Shown: positions 35,482-44,769 of the stretch, piece by piece
Layout of the letters: each line of letters opens with the position of its first letter
How positions within the stretch are numbered: the first letter of the stretch is position 1
NCBI GenBank assembly: GCA_023229505.1
Contig: JALNZD010000025.1
Location: 1-57,142 of the forward strand
Length of the DNA stretch: 57,142 nt
Reading direction: 5' to 3'
From: Bacteroidales bacterium
GTDB taxonomy: Bacteria > Bacteroidota > Bacteroidia > Bacteroidales > JAGOPY01
Notes under the pieces: model-generated
Database searches by the model: none
Seen by the model: the letters and a program-made list of their open reading frames with translations, nothing else
Told to the model about the DNA's origin: nothing
Program-made: the position numbers and the translations under genes

Positions 35482-36225
35482 TCAGTATTTCTCCCCATCC
35501 TCATTAATCATAGGGACAAACCTGACCGGTAAGACGCTTTTCTTTTGAAGTTTACCTGATTCTTTTTCGAGCAGGATCAGATTTTGTGTATATTCTCCAC
35601 CTACAGGAATAATCATCCTTCCCCCTTCAGCAAGTTGCGCTTCTAACATTTCCGGTATATTGGCCGGTGCGCAAGTAACAATAATCGCGTCATAAGGGGC
35701 GTGTTCCGCCCATCCCTGGTAACCATCACCGATCCTGACAAAAACATTGGAATAGCCCAATTCATTGAGTGTTTTGATTGCCGATAGGCCGAGTGAGCGG
35801 AATATTTCTATAGTAAAAACAGAATCACAGATCTCGGCCAGGATAGCGGCCTGGTATCCCGAACCCGTGCCGATTTCCAACACTTTGTCCTCCTTTTTAA
35901 GTTCAAGAGCTTCGGTCATAAAGGCCACAATATAAGGTTGGGAAATAGTCTGGCCTTCACCAACCGGCAAGGGATAATCTTCATATGCTTCATTACGGTA
36001 TGCTGCCGGTACGAAGCGGTGGCGTTCCACTTTCAACATCGCTCCTAGTACTTTTTCATCTTTAATACCCCTTGACCTGATCTGGTACCGGACCATTGCA
36101 GCCCTCTCTTCCGAATAATTGACCGGATCTTTAATCTGGGACATGCAGGTGTGATTTAACAGTATTGTTATTACTGCTAAAATAATGAATAATTTACCAT
36201 CAATATTTAATAGTTTTCTAACCAA
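35482..36225 (-). CDS. pcm: Protein-L-isoaspartate O-methyltransferase with exported-type N-terminus
   Basis: A 247-residue protein. The SAM motif is VLEIGTGSGYQAAILAEICD. PCMT motifs are MLKVERHRFVP, PLPVGEGQTISQPYIVAFM and AHAPYDAIIVTCA-like YDAIIVTCAPANIPEM. The family repairs isoaspartyl residues in aged proteins. Unusually, the N-terminus (LFIILAVITILLNHTCMSQ) is hydrophobic and signal-like, so this copy may work in the periplasm. The only start that includes it is TTG at 36225, overlapping the sucC stop by 8 bp. The first internal ATG (Met28) would give a cytoplasmic protein. The start is therefore uncertain. Confidence 0.88.
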   Translation of the reverse strand: MVRKLLNIDGKLFIILAVITILLNHTCMSQIKDPVNYSEERAAMVRYQIRSRGIKDEKVLGAMLKVERHRFVPAAYRNEAYEDYPLPVGEGQTISQPYIVAFMTEALELKKEDKVLEIGTGSGYQAAILAEICDSVFTIEIFRSLGLSAIKTLNELGYSNVFVRIGDGYQGWAEHAPYDAIIVTCAPANIPEMLEAQLAEGGRMIIPVGGEYTQNLILLEKESGKLQKKSVLPVRFVPMINEDGEKY

Positions 36226-37408
36226 GCACTTTAGCTACTAATTCTGCAGCGTCCTCAAGCCGGATGGCAGATTGGACCTTCAGACCTGATTCGTCGATAA
36301 TCTTTGCCCCTTCCTCAGCATTGGTGCCCTGCAGCCTCACAATTATCGGCACACGGATCTCGCCAATATTCCTGTAAGCATCTACGATACCCTGGGCAAC
36401 ACGGTCGCACCTTACAATACCGCCGAAAATATTGACCAGGATAGCCTTAACATTAGGGTCTTTAAGTATTATCCTGAAAGCTTCCTCAACACGTTTTGCA
36501 TCAGCTGTGCCGCCAACATCAAGGAAATTGGAAGGGGATGCACCTGATAATTTGATAATATCCATAGTTGCCATGGCAAGCCCTGCGCCATTGACCATAC
36601 ATCCCACGTTTCCGTCAAGTTTGACATAGCTGAGCCTGAATTTACTTGCCTCTACTTCGATGGGGTCCTCTTCGTGATAATCGCGCATTTCCTGGATGTC
36701 CGGGTGACGGTAGAGCGCATTGTCATCTATAGCCACCTTGGCATCAGCGGCAAAGATTTTATCATCAGCGGCCTTAATGACCGGGTTAATCTCAAACAGT
36801 TTTGCATCAGACTGAATATAAGCCTCGTATAATGCATGGACAAATTTAACCATGTTTTTAAACGCATCTTCGTGCAATCCCAGGTTATAAGCTATTCTCC
36901 TGGCCTGGAAAGGCATCAGGCCGGTCCGTGGGTCAATTTCTTCCTTAAAGATCTGGTCGGGTGTTTCTTCAGCGACTGCTTCAATGTCCATCCCGCCGCG
37001 CGGTGAATACATGATCATATTGCGTCCTATGGCCCTGTTAAGCAACACGCTCATATAAAACTCTTTGGTTTCCGAAGGACCCTTGTAAAAAATATTCTGT
37101 TCAACGAGGATTTTCCTGACTTCCTTTCCTTCCGGGCCGGTTTGAGGGGTAACAAGCTGCATCCCGATAATCTGCCGGGCAAATTGCTCTACTTCCTCAA
37201 GGGATTTAGCCACTTTAACACCGCCTCCTTTACCGCGTCCGCCGGCATGGATCTGGGCTTTAACCGCCCACCGGTCAGAGCCGGTATCTTCCTGTATCTG
37301 TTCAGCAGCCCTGACAGCTTCGTCGGGTGTATAGGCCACGATTCCCGCCGGCACTGCAACCTTGTATCTTTTCAGGATAGATTTCCCCTGGTATTCATGT
37401 AAATTCAT
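36218..37408 (-). CDS. sucC: Succinyl-CoA synthetase (ADP-forming) beta subunit
   Basis: A protein of 396 residues from ATG 37408 (MNLHEYQGKSILKRYKV). Upstream in-frame codons to 37525 are rejected because the family begins at MNLHEYQ and a -7 box lies between. The ATP-grasp domain has GGRGKGGGVKV and LFEINPVIKA. The CoA-ligase domain has GCMVNGAGLAMATMDII, the IVNIFGGIVRCDRVAQGI phosphate loop and VRLQGTNAEEG. It works with SucD in the TCA cycle. sucD is not adjacent; pcm overlaps the 3' end instead. Confidence 0.95.
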   Translation of the reverse strand: MNLHEYQGKSILKRYKVAVPAGIVAYTPDEAVRAAEQIQEDTGSDRWAVKAQIHAGGRGKGGGVKVAKSLEEVEQFARQIIGMQLVTPQTGPEGKEVRKILVEQNIFYKGPSETKEFYMSVLLNRAIGRNMIMYSPRGGMDIEAVAEETPDQIFKEEIDPRTGLMPFQARRIAYNLGLHEDAFKNMVKFVHALYEAYIQSDAKLFEINPVIKAADDKIFAADAKVAIDDNALYRHPDIQEMRDYHEEDPIEVEASKFRLSYVKLDGNVGCMVNGAGLAMATMDIIKLSGASPSNFLDVGGTADAKRVEEAFRIILKDPNVKAILVNIFGGIVRCDRVAQGIVDAYRNIGEIRVPIIVRLQGTNAEEGAKIIDESGLKVQSAIRLEDAAELVAKVLG

Positions 37409-37435
37409 GTGTGAAATTTTTAAAGACCTGTTCGG

Positions 37436-37443
37436 CAAAATTA
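37436..37443 (-). promoter_or_regulatory. -7 box upstream of sucC
   Basis: On the minus strand TAATTTTG fits TAnnTTTG and lies 28 nt before the ATG at 37408. It supports the short start. No -33 box is evident. Confidence 0.45.
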
Positions 37444-37515
37444 ATCCTTTTCGATTATTTAAGAAGGTAAAATTTTCAATACTGAGTTCACTTTTAAAAG
37501 TGTAAAAAATCAAAA

Positions 37516-37611
37516 TTGCCACCAAAACACCAATTCACAAAATATCACCAAATATTGATTATCAACTTAATAACATTGGTGAGTTTTGGTGTTTTAGTGC
37601 TTTTGTGGCAA
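37516..37611. repeat. Imperfect inverted repeat of CACCAAA words
   Basis: TTGCCACCAAAACACC (37516-37531) is mirrored by GGTGTTTTAGTGCTTTTGTGGCAA (37588-37611), and ATCACCAA/TTGGTGAG lie inside. It consists of repeated CACCAAA-like words. It occupies the 327-bp gene-free stretch between sucC and the next gene. The rest of that stretch shows nothing clear. Confidence 0.5.
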
Positions 37612-37735
37612 AAAATGAACTTATGTTGGGGGTGCTATTTTTGATATTTCCCAGTAAATAGGAAATATATCAAATCAAAAACCGGATTTCATCAATGGAA
37701 TGGACTATATCCTTATCCTCAAAGGCTGGGTTTCA

Positions 37736-39289
37736 TCAATTATATCCCTGAAGGATTTCATTGATAATTATTGTTGTCTGATCATTTATTATATATTCCG
37801 GTAATTCACTATTTAAGGGTTTGAAAATTGCAATAACCCTTCCTTTCCCTTTTAAATCAAGATATTGTTCCCTGGAGGGCACAAAACGATAGGAAGGAAG
37901 CCCGGTGTAGAACATCGATTCAATATAATGCTGGCCCTTTACATTGAAAATAACAGCATTTTCAGGTAATTTAAGAGACTGAAAAATATTTTTATTGTGT
38001 AAAAGCATTCGTGAATATGAATTATCATCTTTCCATAAAGTATGAATTGCCTGAATCCGTTCTATATTGAATCTTGAGGAGACTAATAAAAGTATTGCTA
38101 AAATGATTATCAGATGCTTAACCCATGGTTTTATATGCAACGTTGAAATATAATTCAGGCCATAGTCCAGCAAAGCTGCTAAAGAAATAAAGATGAACAT
38201 GGCAGTTATGGTTGTAAAAGAAGGCATTTTAGTTTGAACCAATGAGAAAAAAAGATAGACGATAACAATCATACTTATAATTGACAGGTATAATTTTCTG
38301 TCGGTAATCTTTTGATACATGACAATAAATGCCGGTATGATTAAAAAAGACGTGATACTTCCATACAAGGTATCAAATTGATCAAAATGATACCAGAAAG
38401 TACCACCGTGGCCATCAAGAGATTCGAATATATGCCTCACATTAAACTGTTGGGCAAGTTTTGCCTCGGCCGGGTAATTTATAAAAGTGAATACCTGCCA
38501 TGGCAGGGCGATAATAATTGTAATAATTGCCGATAAGAGTAAATCTTTCAGGTTGTTGTATTTAAATTTTCTTTCGCGCACCTTTAATACAAACCAACCG
38601 GAGTAGACCAGCAAACCAGGCAGCCATTTGCATAATATGGCAAAACCTGAAAAAAGGCCTATGAGATAAATCCATAGCTTTTTTTTAGAATAATGGTATT
38701 CAATAAAAGCCCAGATGCTCAACGAAACATATGCAAGAAACGATAAATCATTATGGTCAACCATTAGCCTGCCGGCTATCAATTCGAAGATATAAAAAGA
38801 AGTGATGAACAAAATTCCGGTTAAATATCCCGTTCTATTATTGACCAATAATTTCCCGGAACGATATCCGATGAAAACCAGGACAACACCTAAGATAACA
38901 CTGGGTAACCTTAAAGCAAATTCAGATACCCCAAATAATCTGAAGCTGATTGCAATCTGCCATAAAAATAGTGGCTGTTTATGCAACCAGATATGATATC
39001 TATCCCACCTGTCGTAGGGCATATTTACGATTGGATCATCGTACAAAGTCAGCTTTAAAGGGTGATTAAGTAAGTTTTTCGCAACCAGGGCATGAAATCT
39101 TTCATCATATATATTTAAAAAGGGATCGAGTAAGCCTGCAAAGCAATAAATTAAGATAGCTGTCAACATCAAAAAAATGACGGAAAGCTTTTGCTTTTCT
39201 CGCAAATGAAATTTAAGACTTAACAGAAAACAAATCAGTCCCGATAAGAGGAGAATTATCTGATTATCATTAAAATATGTTTTAAACAT
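37736..39289 (-). CDS. PMT/ArnT-like membrane glycosyltransferase (family 39 type)
   Basis: A 517-residue protein with about ten to eleven hydrophobic helices and a short soluble tail. The first outer loop holds IYDERFHALVAKNLLNHP, the Asp-Glu pair typical of GT-C enzymes of the PMT_2 group, and LHKQPLFLWQIAISFRLFG fits the second conserved loop. It likely transfers a sugar or aminosugar from a polyprenyl phosphate carrier to an envelope acceptor. No partner flippase or synthase is adjacent. It resembles in layout, not in sequence, the membrane protein at 9349. Confidence 0.8.
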   Translation of the reverse strand: MFKTYFNDNQIILLLSGLICFLLSLKFHLREKQKLSVIFLMLTAILIYCFAGLLDPFLNIYDERFHALVAKNLLNHPLKLTLYDDPIVNMPYDRWDRYHIWLHKQPLFLWQIAISFRLFGVSEFALRLPSVILGVVLVFIGYRSGKLLVNNRTGYLTGILFITSFYIFELIAGRLMVDHNDLSFLAYVSLSIWAFIEYHYSKKKLWIYLIGLFSGFAILCKWLPGLLVYSGWFVLKVRERKFKYNNLKDLLLSAIITIIIALPWQVFTFINYPAEAKLAQQFNVRHIFESLDGHGGTFWYHFDQFDTLYGSITSFLIIPAFIVMYQKITDRKLYLSIISMIVIVYLFFSLVQTKMPSFTTITAMFIFISLAALLDYGLNYISTLHIKPWVKHLIIILAILLLVSSRFNIERIQAIHTLWKDDNSYSRMLLHNKNIFQSLKLPENAVIFNVKGQHYIESMFYTGLPSYRFVPSREQYLDLKGKGRVIAIFKPLNSELPEYIINDQTTIIINEILQGYN

Positions 39290-39407
39290 AGAAAATTTCC
39301 TGCTCTTTTATCACCACCAATCCTTTTAAATAATGATTAAGCAAAGTAAAAATAATTAAAAGACGCTCAATTGATTAAATAAATATTTGGGTAAATCCTG
39401 GGAGTTC

Positions 39408-39434
39408 CACTAACGACTAACGACTAACGACTCT
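39408..39434. repeat. ACTAACG micro-repeat
   Basis: Three exact ACTAACG units followed by ACTCTCC, between the PMT-like gene and the LolD-like gene. Confidence 0.85.
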
Positions 39435-39467
39435 CCCCCATGCAATACTTAAACCGCGATTTCGTTA

Positions 39468-39475
39468 TATCTTTG
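39468..39475 (+). promoter_or_regulatory. -7 box of the LolD-like gene
   Basis: TATCTTTG fits TAnnTTTG, 20 nt before the ATG at 39496. No -33 box is found at standard spacing. Confidence 0.4.
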
Positions 39476-39495
39476 TTTTTTTAACGCATCAAACC

Positions 39496-40146
39496 ATGCT
39501 TGTTGCTCAAGGGATCCATAAATCATTCGGAGATCTTAAAGTCCTGAAAGGTATTGATTTATCTGTCAGGGAGAAAGAAATTGTGTCAATAGTAGGATCA
39601 TCCGGTGCGGGGAAATCCACTTTATTGCATATTCTTGGCACACTTGACAAGCCCGATTCCGGAAGCATTTTTTATGACAATAAGCCTGTCACTGAACTAA
39701 ATGAAGAGGCACTGGCTGCATTTCGCAATAAAACAATCGGTTTTGTTTTCCAGTTTCACCATCTTCTTCCTGAATTTACAGCGCTGGAGAACGTTTGCAT
39801 CCCGGCCTTCATCGGCAGGGTTCCCCGAAAGGAAGCCGAAGAGCGGGCTAAAAAGCTTCTCGGTATAATGAACCTCTCAGACCGGCTGACCCATAAGCCT
39901 TCTGCCCTTTCGGGCGGCGAGCAGCAGCGGGTTGCCGTTGCACGTGCACTTATCAACCACCCACGTATTGTATTGGCTGATGAACCTTCCGGAAATCTCG
40001 ATTCGGCTGCTGCTAAAGAGCTTCACCAGTTATTCTTCAGTCTCCGCGACCAGATCGGGCAGACTTTTATCATCGTTACCCATAACCTGGAACTTGCAAA
40101 AATGGCCGACCGGATGATCACCATGAAAGACGGAAAAATTGGCTGA
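39496..40146 (+). CDS. LolD-like ABC transporter ATP-binding protein
   Basis: A 216-residue ATPase of the LolD/MacB/FtsE group. Walker A is GSSGAGKSTLLHILG (about 36-50), the Q-loop is VFQFHHLLPEFTALENV, the signature is LSGGEQQRVAVARAL, Walker B is IVLADEPSGNLD and the H-loop is IIVTHNLELA. In LolCDE it powers release of lipoproteins from the inner membrane. No LolC/E-like permease lies beside it, which is common in Bacteroidota where permease genes are unlinked. The exact partner is not shown by this sequence. Confidence 0.88.
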   Translation: MLVAQGIHKSFGDLKVLKGIDLSVREKEIVSIVGSSGAGKSTLLHILGTLDKPDSGSIFYDNKPVTELNEEALAAFRNKTIGFVFQFHHLLPEFTALENVCIPAFIGRVPRKEAEERAKKLLGIMNLSDRLTHKPSALSGGEQQRVAVARALINHPRIVLADEPSGNLDSAAAKELHQLFFSLRDQIGQTFIIVTHNLELAKMADRMITMKDGKIG

Positions 40147-40240
40147 GCCTGAACATTCCTGTTCACACTTTGTTGTTCATAATAAGTTATCCTGACGGGA
40201 AGTGAAGCCATATTAAGATATTAATTTTGATGAAGATTTA

Positions 40241-43228
40241 ATGCTGAGTAAACATACCATGACCTCTCGATATAAGGCAGGATTCTTTTTTCTGGTCTTC
40301 GTTATTTTTTTTGCAATGGCCGGATACGCCCAGGAAAATGCAGATGAATACCGGAAGACCATTGAAATGGCCGACAGCTATTTTACGAAAGGGGATTATA
40401 TCAATGCCAAGGCCTCTTACCAGATTGCTGTCAGACTTGCACCGGAAGACCAGTATCCCAAAGACCGTCTTCAGCAATCGCTTGATATGATCAAAGTCCA
40501 GATGTACCAGAATTCATTGTACCAGCAAAAGATTCAACTGGCAGATGATTTGTTGGGGAAAAATGACCTGGAAGCCGCATTAAAAACATACCAGGAAGCA
40601 TTAGTAATACTCCCTGGTGACAGTTACGCTGGCGGAAAGGTGCAGGAGATCAGTAAAAATATGACTGATGCCAAACTGCAGGAAGAAAATTTTCAAAATA
40701 GCATTATCAAAGGGGATCAATTTCTTAAGGAAGGAAAACTTGAAAATGCATTGACAGAATATCGTAATGCTTCTTCCCTGAAGCCTGCGGAAATATACCC
40801 GAAAGAAAAAGCCGGCCAAATTGAAAAATTATTGGCAGATAAGAAATCCATAACAGGCGATTACGATAGCTTCCTCCAGGCAGCTGACTTTGCGGTTTCA
40901 CGCAATAAATACGGTGAAGCCATCAGTAATTTAGAGCAAGCCATTAAGCTGAAGCCGGATGAAACCATTCCAAAGCAGAAACTGGCAGAAGCACTAAATC
41001 TGAAAACTGCCTGGGATTCCTACGCTGCAATTATTAATGATGCGGATGATCTTTACATCTCAAAAGATTTTGAGAAAGCGAAGGAAAAATATCTGCAAGC
41101 CCAGTCCATCAAGCCTGCTGACGAATACCCCAAACGCATGCTTGAGAAAATCGATATCGCCCTGATGGACCTTTCCAAGGCTAACCGGTCGAGCTATGAA
41201 TTTACAATTGCCCTGGCAGATAAGCTTTTTAATCAGCAGGACTATGAACAGGCGATTGTAGAATATAATAATGCACTGCGTTTCAAACCGGATGAGGAAT
41301 ATGCCAAACAGCGGATAAGCGACATCAACAATGCCCTGAGCCTGAGAAAGTCCCAGGAAGAGGCCTATATGCAGAGCATTGCAAAAGCTGACGAACTATA
41401 TAAGGAAGAACTTTATGAAGAAGCACGGGATGAATATACCAGGGCATCAGGGATCAAATCGTTGGAGCAATATCCAAAAGTAAAGGTAGATGAGATCAAC
41501 ACTTTACTTTCGAAGTTGGCAAGCCAGAGAGGGGTATATGATAATCTTATTAAAGGGGCTGACCGCCTGTTCTTTTCGGATGAATATGTGGAAGCCCGCG
41601 AACAATACCGTGCAGCTCTTGATTTGTTCCCAAAAGAGCAGTATCCAATAGACCAGATCACGATGATCAATGAAATCCTCGGGAGGCGCGACAAGTATGT
41701 CAAAGCTGTCACAAAGGCTGACCAGCTTTTATACGACAAGAAGTTTGATGAAGCCATACGTGAATTCCGGAATGCCGCGGGAATTAACCCTGAGGAGGAA
41801 TATCCGCTTCAAAAGATCAAAGAGATCGAAACTATCATAGCTGACAAGACAAAGCAGCAAAAAGCCTTAGAAGATCAGAAACGACAAGTACTTGCTGATG
41901 AGGATAATTCGATGTCAGAAAAAGAATACCAGGAAGCTTTAGCCGCTTATCAAGAAGTTAAAGTATATGAAGTAGGTCCCGACTCCGCTGAAATTCCTGC
42001 TTTTGTAGCTGCTGACCAACAGTATCAGGATATCATCGCAACTGCTGACAGCTCTCTTCTCGAACAGGACTACCGGACGGCCTTAGCCGATTACCAGTCG
42101 GCGCAGAAGCTCAAACCTGGTGAACAATACCCAAAAGAAAAGATTTCAGAAATTGAGAATGCCCTTACTGAAATAACCCGTCAGGAAGAAATCCTGAAGA
42201 AATACAATGAAGCTGTTGCTTTCGCCGATAAGCATCTTCTTGACAAGGATTACGAAAATGCTATCTATGAGTTCCAGGTGGCCAACAGTCTGAAACCGGA
42301 TGAACCTTATCCGCTAAGAAAGATTTCTGAGATAGAAGTTATAAAAGAAGAAATCAGGAAACAAAAAGAAATCGATAATCAATACAGCAAAATTTTAGCC
42401 AGTGCTGAAGAATATTTGAAAAAGGAACAATATGAAGAAGCACGGGCTGCCTACCAGGAAGCCCTGAAAGTTAAACCTGCGGAAGACTTTCCCAACAAAC
42501 AGATCATCGATATCAACCGGAAGCTTGAATTTATCGCAGCTGAGCGTGATCAGGCATACCAATCTGCTATTTCTAAAGCTGATAATTATTTTGACCAGCA
42601 GAATTTCGATATGGCCAAACTTCAATACGACCGTGCATTGGAGCTTAAACCAAATGAGCTTTATCCCCTGGACAAGATGAAGGCGGTCAATGAACAAATA
42701 ATGAAGAAAAGGCAGTTGATCCAGGAAGAATACGATAAAGCAATCGCTGATGCCGATAAGTTTTATGCTTCGAAAATCTATGACAATGCCATTGATTCCT
42801 ACCGCGCTTCATTTGTTTTAAAGCCTGAAGAAGAGTACCCCAGGGAAATGGTTCGCCGCATCTTAAAACTCCTCAGTGAACGATCCATTGTTCAGATCAA
42901 CAAAGATCCTTTACTTATCGCGAATAATACCCAGCATAAATTCGAATTCATCCCTGTGCCTGTCAAAGACCGTAAAAGCAACTATATATTCTTCAAAGCC
43001 AGAAATGTTTCAAAAGTAGATTACAAACTGATCATCAGTTTTGGGAAAGACCAGACCAAGAACGGTGGTGTTGTCGTAAAAGTTCCTGCCGGGGAAGACC
43101 TGTTCGAGTTTGTTGTAAGGATCAGCGCACAATATAAATGGTTCAGCGATGACAATAACTGGATCACATTCTATCCTGAAGGAGGAGACTTTGAAGTGTC
43201 ATTAATGCAGATTTCTTACAGCGATTAA
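40241..43228 (+). CDS. Exported protein with about 15 TPR-like repeats
   Basis: A 995-residue protein with a signal peptide (about 7-30, ending GYAQEN); ATG 40259 is an equally possible start. The body is about 15 units of roughly 60 residues, each with a Y..AI..AD.L....DYE.A...Y..A..LKP.EEYP...I core. Unit ten is degenerate. The helical-pair spacing is TPR-like, with a long linker helix that makes the period about 60 rather than 34. The last 100 residues are a separate beta domain (YIFFKARNVSKVDYKLIISF, FYPEGGDFEVSLMQI). It is probably a periplasmic scaffold. The LolD-like gene lies 94 bp upstream. Confidence 0.8.
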   Translation: MLSKHTMTSRYKAGFFFLVFVIFFAMAGYAQENADEYRKTIEMADSYFTKGDYINAKASYQIAVRLAPEDQYPKDRLQQSLDMIKVQMYQNSLYQQKIQLADDLLGKNDLEAALKTYQEALVILPGDSYAGGKVQEISKNMTDAKLQEENFQNSIIKGDQFLKEGKLENALTEYRNASSLKPAEIYPKEKAGQIEKLLADKKSITGDYDSFLQAADFAVSRNKYGEAISNLEQAIKLKPDETIPKQKLAEALNLKTAWDSYAAIINDADDLYISKDFEKAKEKYLQAQSIKPADEYPKRMLEKIDIALMDLSKANRSSYEFTIALADKLFNQQDYEQAIVEYNNALRFKPDEEYAKQRISDINNALSLRKSQEEAYMQSIAKADELYKEELYEEARDEYTRASGIKSLEQYPKVKVDEINTLLSKLASQRGVYDNLIKGADRLFFSDEYVEAREQYRAALDLFPKEQYPIDQITMINEILGRRDKYVKAVTKADQLLYDKKFDEAIREFRNAAGINPEEEYPLQKIKEIETIIADKTKQQKALEDQKRQVLADEDNSMSEKEYQEALAAYQEVKVYEVGPDSAEIPAFVAADQQYQDIIATADSSLLEQDYRTALADYQSAQKLKPGEQYPKEKISEIENALTEITRQEEILKKYNEAVAFADKHLLDKDYENAIYEFQVANSLKPDEPYPLRKISEIEVIKEEIRKQKEIDNQYSKILASAEEYLKKEQYEEARAAYQEALKVKPAEDFPNKQIIDINRKLEFIAAERDQAYQSAISKADNYFDQQNFDMAKLQYDRALELKPNELYPLDKMKAVNEQIMKKRQLIQEEYDKAIADADKFYASKIYDNAIDSYRASFVLKPEEEYPREMVRRILKLLSERSIVQINKDPLLIANNTQHKFEFIPVPVKDRKSNYIFFKARNVSKVDYKLIISFGKDQTKNGGVVVKVPAGEDLFEFVVRISAQYKWFSDDNNWITFYPEGGDFEVSLMQISYSD

Positions 43229-43266
43229 GCTGGTCTGAACCAGGATGCCGGGTTGCCCGATTTTCT

Positions 43267-43274
43267 TATCTTTG
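43267..43274 (+). promoter_or_regulatory. -7 box of the aminotransferase gene
   Basis: TATCTTTG lies 18 nt before ATG 43293 and downstream of the ATG at 43245. This rules out the longer reading frame start if used. Confidence 0.5.
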
Positions 43275-43292
43275 CCTTCCAAAATACCCCTT

Positions 43293-44756
43293 ATGGAAAG
43301 CTATTTTAAACCATTCAGGGATAATATAATCGGTATTGATCATCAATTTATTTCCCCTATTGGTGAAGTTCCGCTTATTTATGCTGACTGGATTGCCAGC
43401 GGCCGATTGTACCGCCCTATTGAAGCGAAGATCATTGATACCATAGGCCCATTTGTCGGGAATACCCATACCGAAACAAGTGAAACAGGCACCCTCATGA
43501 CCAAAGCATATCACCTGGCCCATAAGAAGATCAAGGAACATGTGCATGCATCACCGGATGATGTTATTATAACTGCTGGTTTTGGGATGACGGCCGTTGT
43601 TAATAAAATGCAACGGATGCTGGGGTTGAAAAGCTGTGGCCTCGGTTCCAAGCACGATTGCCTGGGAGAAGATGAAAGGCCGGTTGTATTTATCACCCAC
43701 ATGGAACATCATTCCAACCACACTTCCTGGTTCGAGACAATGTGTGATGTGGTGCAAATCCCACCAGCACCTGATCTTCTTATCGACCTCAACCAGCTTC
43801 GCTCTTTGCTGGAGAAATACAAGGACCGTAATGTCAAGATCGGTTCTTTCACGGCCTGCTCCAATGTAACAGGTATAGAGACACCTTATCATCAGATGGC
43901 TAAACTTATGCACGAATATGACGGCTATTGCTTCATAGATTTTGCGGCTTCTGCACCTTATGTCGATATGAATATGCATCCTGCCGATCCGATGGAAAAG
44001 CTGGACGCAATTTTTTTCTCTCCTCATAAATTTCTTGGAGGGCCAGGCAGTTCGGGGGTATTGATCTTCGATAAGCACATTTACAAAGGTCACCGGCCGC
44101 CGGATCAACCCGGTGGCGGCACTGTCGACTGGACTAATCCATGGGGTGAATACAAGTATCTCGATGATATTGAGGCTAGGGAAGATGGAGGCACACCTGG
44201 TTTTCTGCAAGCTATCAGGGCTGCTTTGGCTATCGAATTGAAAAACAAAATGGGAACTGAAAATATCCTAAAACGGGAAGAAGAGTTATTGACCCTGGCA
44301 TTCCATGAAATGGACCGGATACCTGATCTTCATTTGCTGGCCGAAAATAATCGTAACCGGCTGGGGATCATTTCCTTTTATTTGCAAAATATTCATTTCA
44401 ACCTGGTTGTCAAACTGCTGAATGACAGGTTTGGCATTCAGTTGCGCGGAGGCTGCGCCTGTGCCGGAACTTATGGCCACTACCTGCTGGACGTATCTTA
44501 TGATAAATCCCACCTGATCACCAGCCTGATCAGTTCAGGCGATCTTTCCCAGAAACCCGGCTGGATAAGACTTTCCTTGCACCCAACAATGACAAATGAT
44601 GAACTTCTGTATATCCTGGATGCTATCAGGAAAGTACAAAAAAATCATAAAAAATGGGGAAAAGATTATATATACAACCGCAATACCAATGAATTCAAGC
44701 ATAAGAATGAGCCGGAAGACAAAACGGCATTAGTTAAGGATTGGTTTGATCTTTGA
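43293..44756 (+). CDS. Class V aminotransferase-fold PLP enzyme
   Basis: A protein of 487 residues from ATG 43293 (MESYFKPFRDNIIGIDHQ). It is a cysteine desulfurase/selenocysteine-lyase-like enzyme. The PLP Lys246 is in FFSPHKFLGGPGSSGVL. VFITHMEHHSNHTSWFET and IDFAASAPYVDMN carry the cofactor-binding His and Asp. A Cys-containing loop, RGGCACAGTYGHYL, occupies the place of the desulfurase active-site Cys. It is longer than SufS (about 410). It could be a desulfurase or a lyase for another amino acid. The ATG at 43245 is rejected because a -7 box lies after it. Confidence 0.85.
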   Translation: MESYFKPFRDNIIGIDHQFISPIGEVPLIYADWIASGRLYRPIEAKIIDTIGPFVGNTHTETSETGTLMTKAYHLAHKKIKEHVHASPDDVIITAGFGMTAVVNKMQRMLGLKSCGLGSKHDCLGEDERPVVFITHMEHHSNHTSWFETMCDVVQIPPAPDLLIDLNQLRSLLEKYKDRNVKIGSFTACSNVTGIETPYHQMAKLMHEYDGYCFIDFAASAPYVDMNMHPADPMEKLDAIFFSPHKFLGGPGSSGVLIFDKHIYKGHRPPDQPGGGTVDWTNPWGEYKYLDDIEAREDGGTPGFLQAIRAALAIELKNKMGTENILKREEELLTLAFHEMDRIPDLHLLAENNRNRLGIISFYLQNIHFNLVVKLLNDRFGIQLRGGCACAGTYGHYLLDVSYDKSHLITSLISSGDLSQKPGWIRLSLHPTMTNDELLYILDAIRKVQKNHKKWGKDYIYNRNTNEFKHKNEPEDKTALVKDWFDL

Positions 44757-44769
44757 AAATTAATAAAAA

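Noticed and set aside
331..39434. Micro-repeats as a CRISPR array
   Set aside because: Units are 6-9 bp with no unique spacers, and no cas gene is present.
43551..44210. 219-codon frame antisense to the aminotransferase
   Set aside because: Shadow of a well-supported PLP enzyme; composition is not protein-like.
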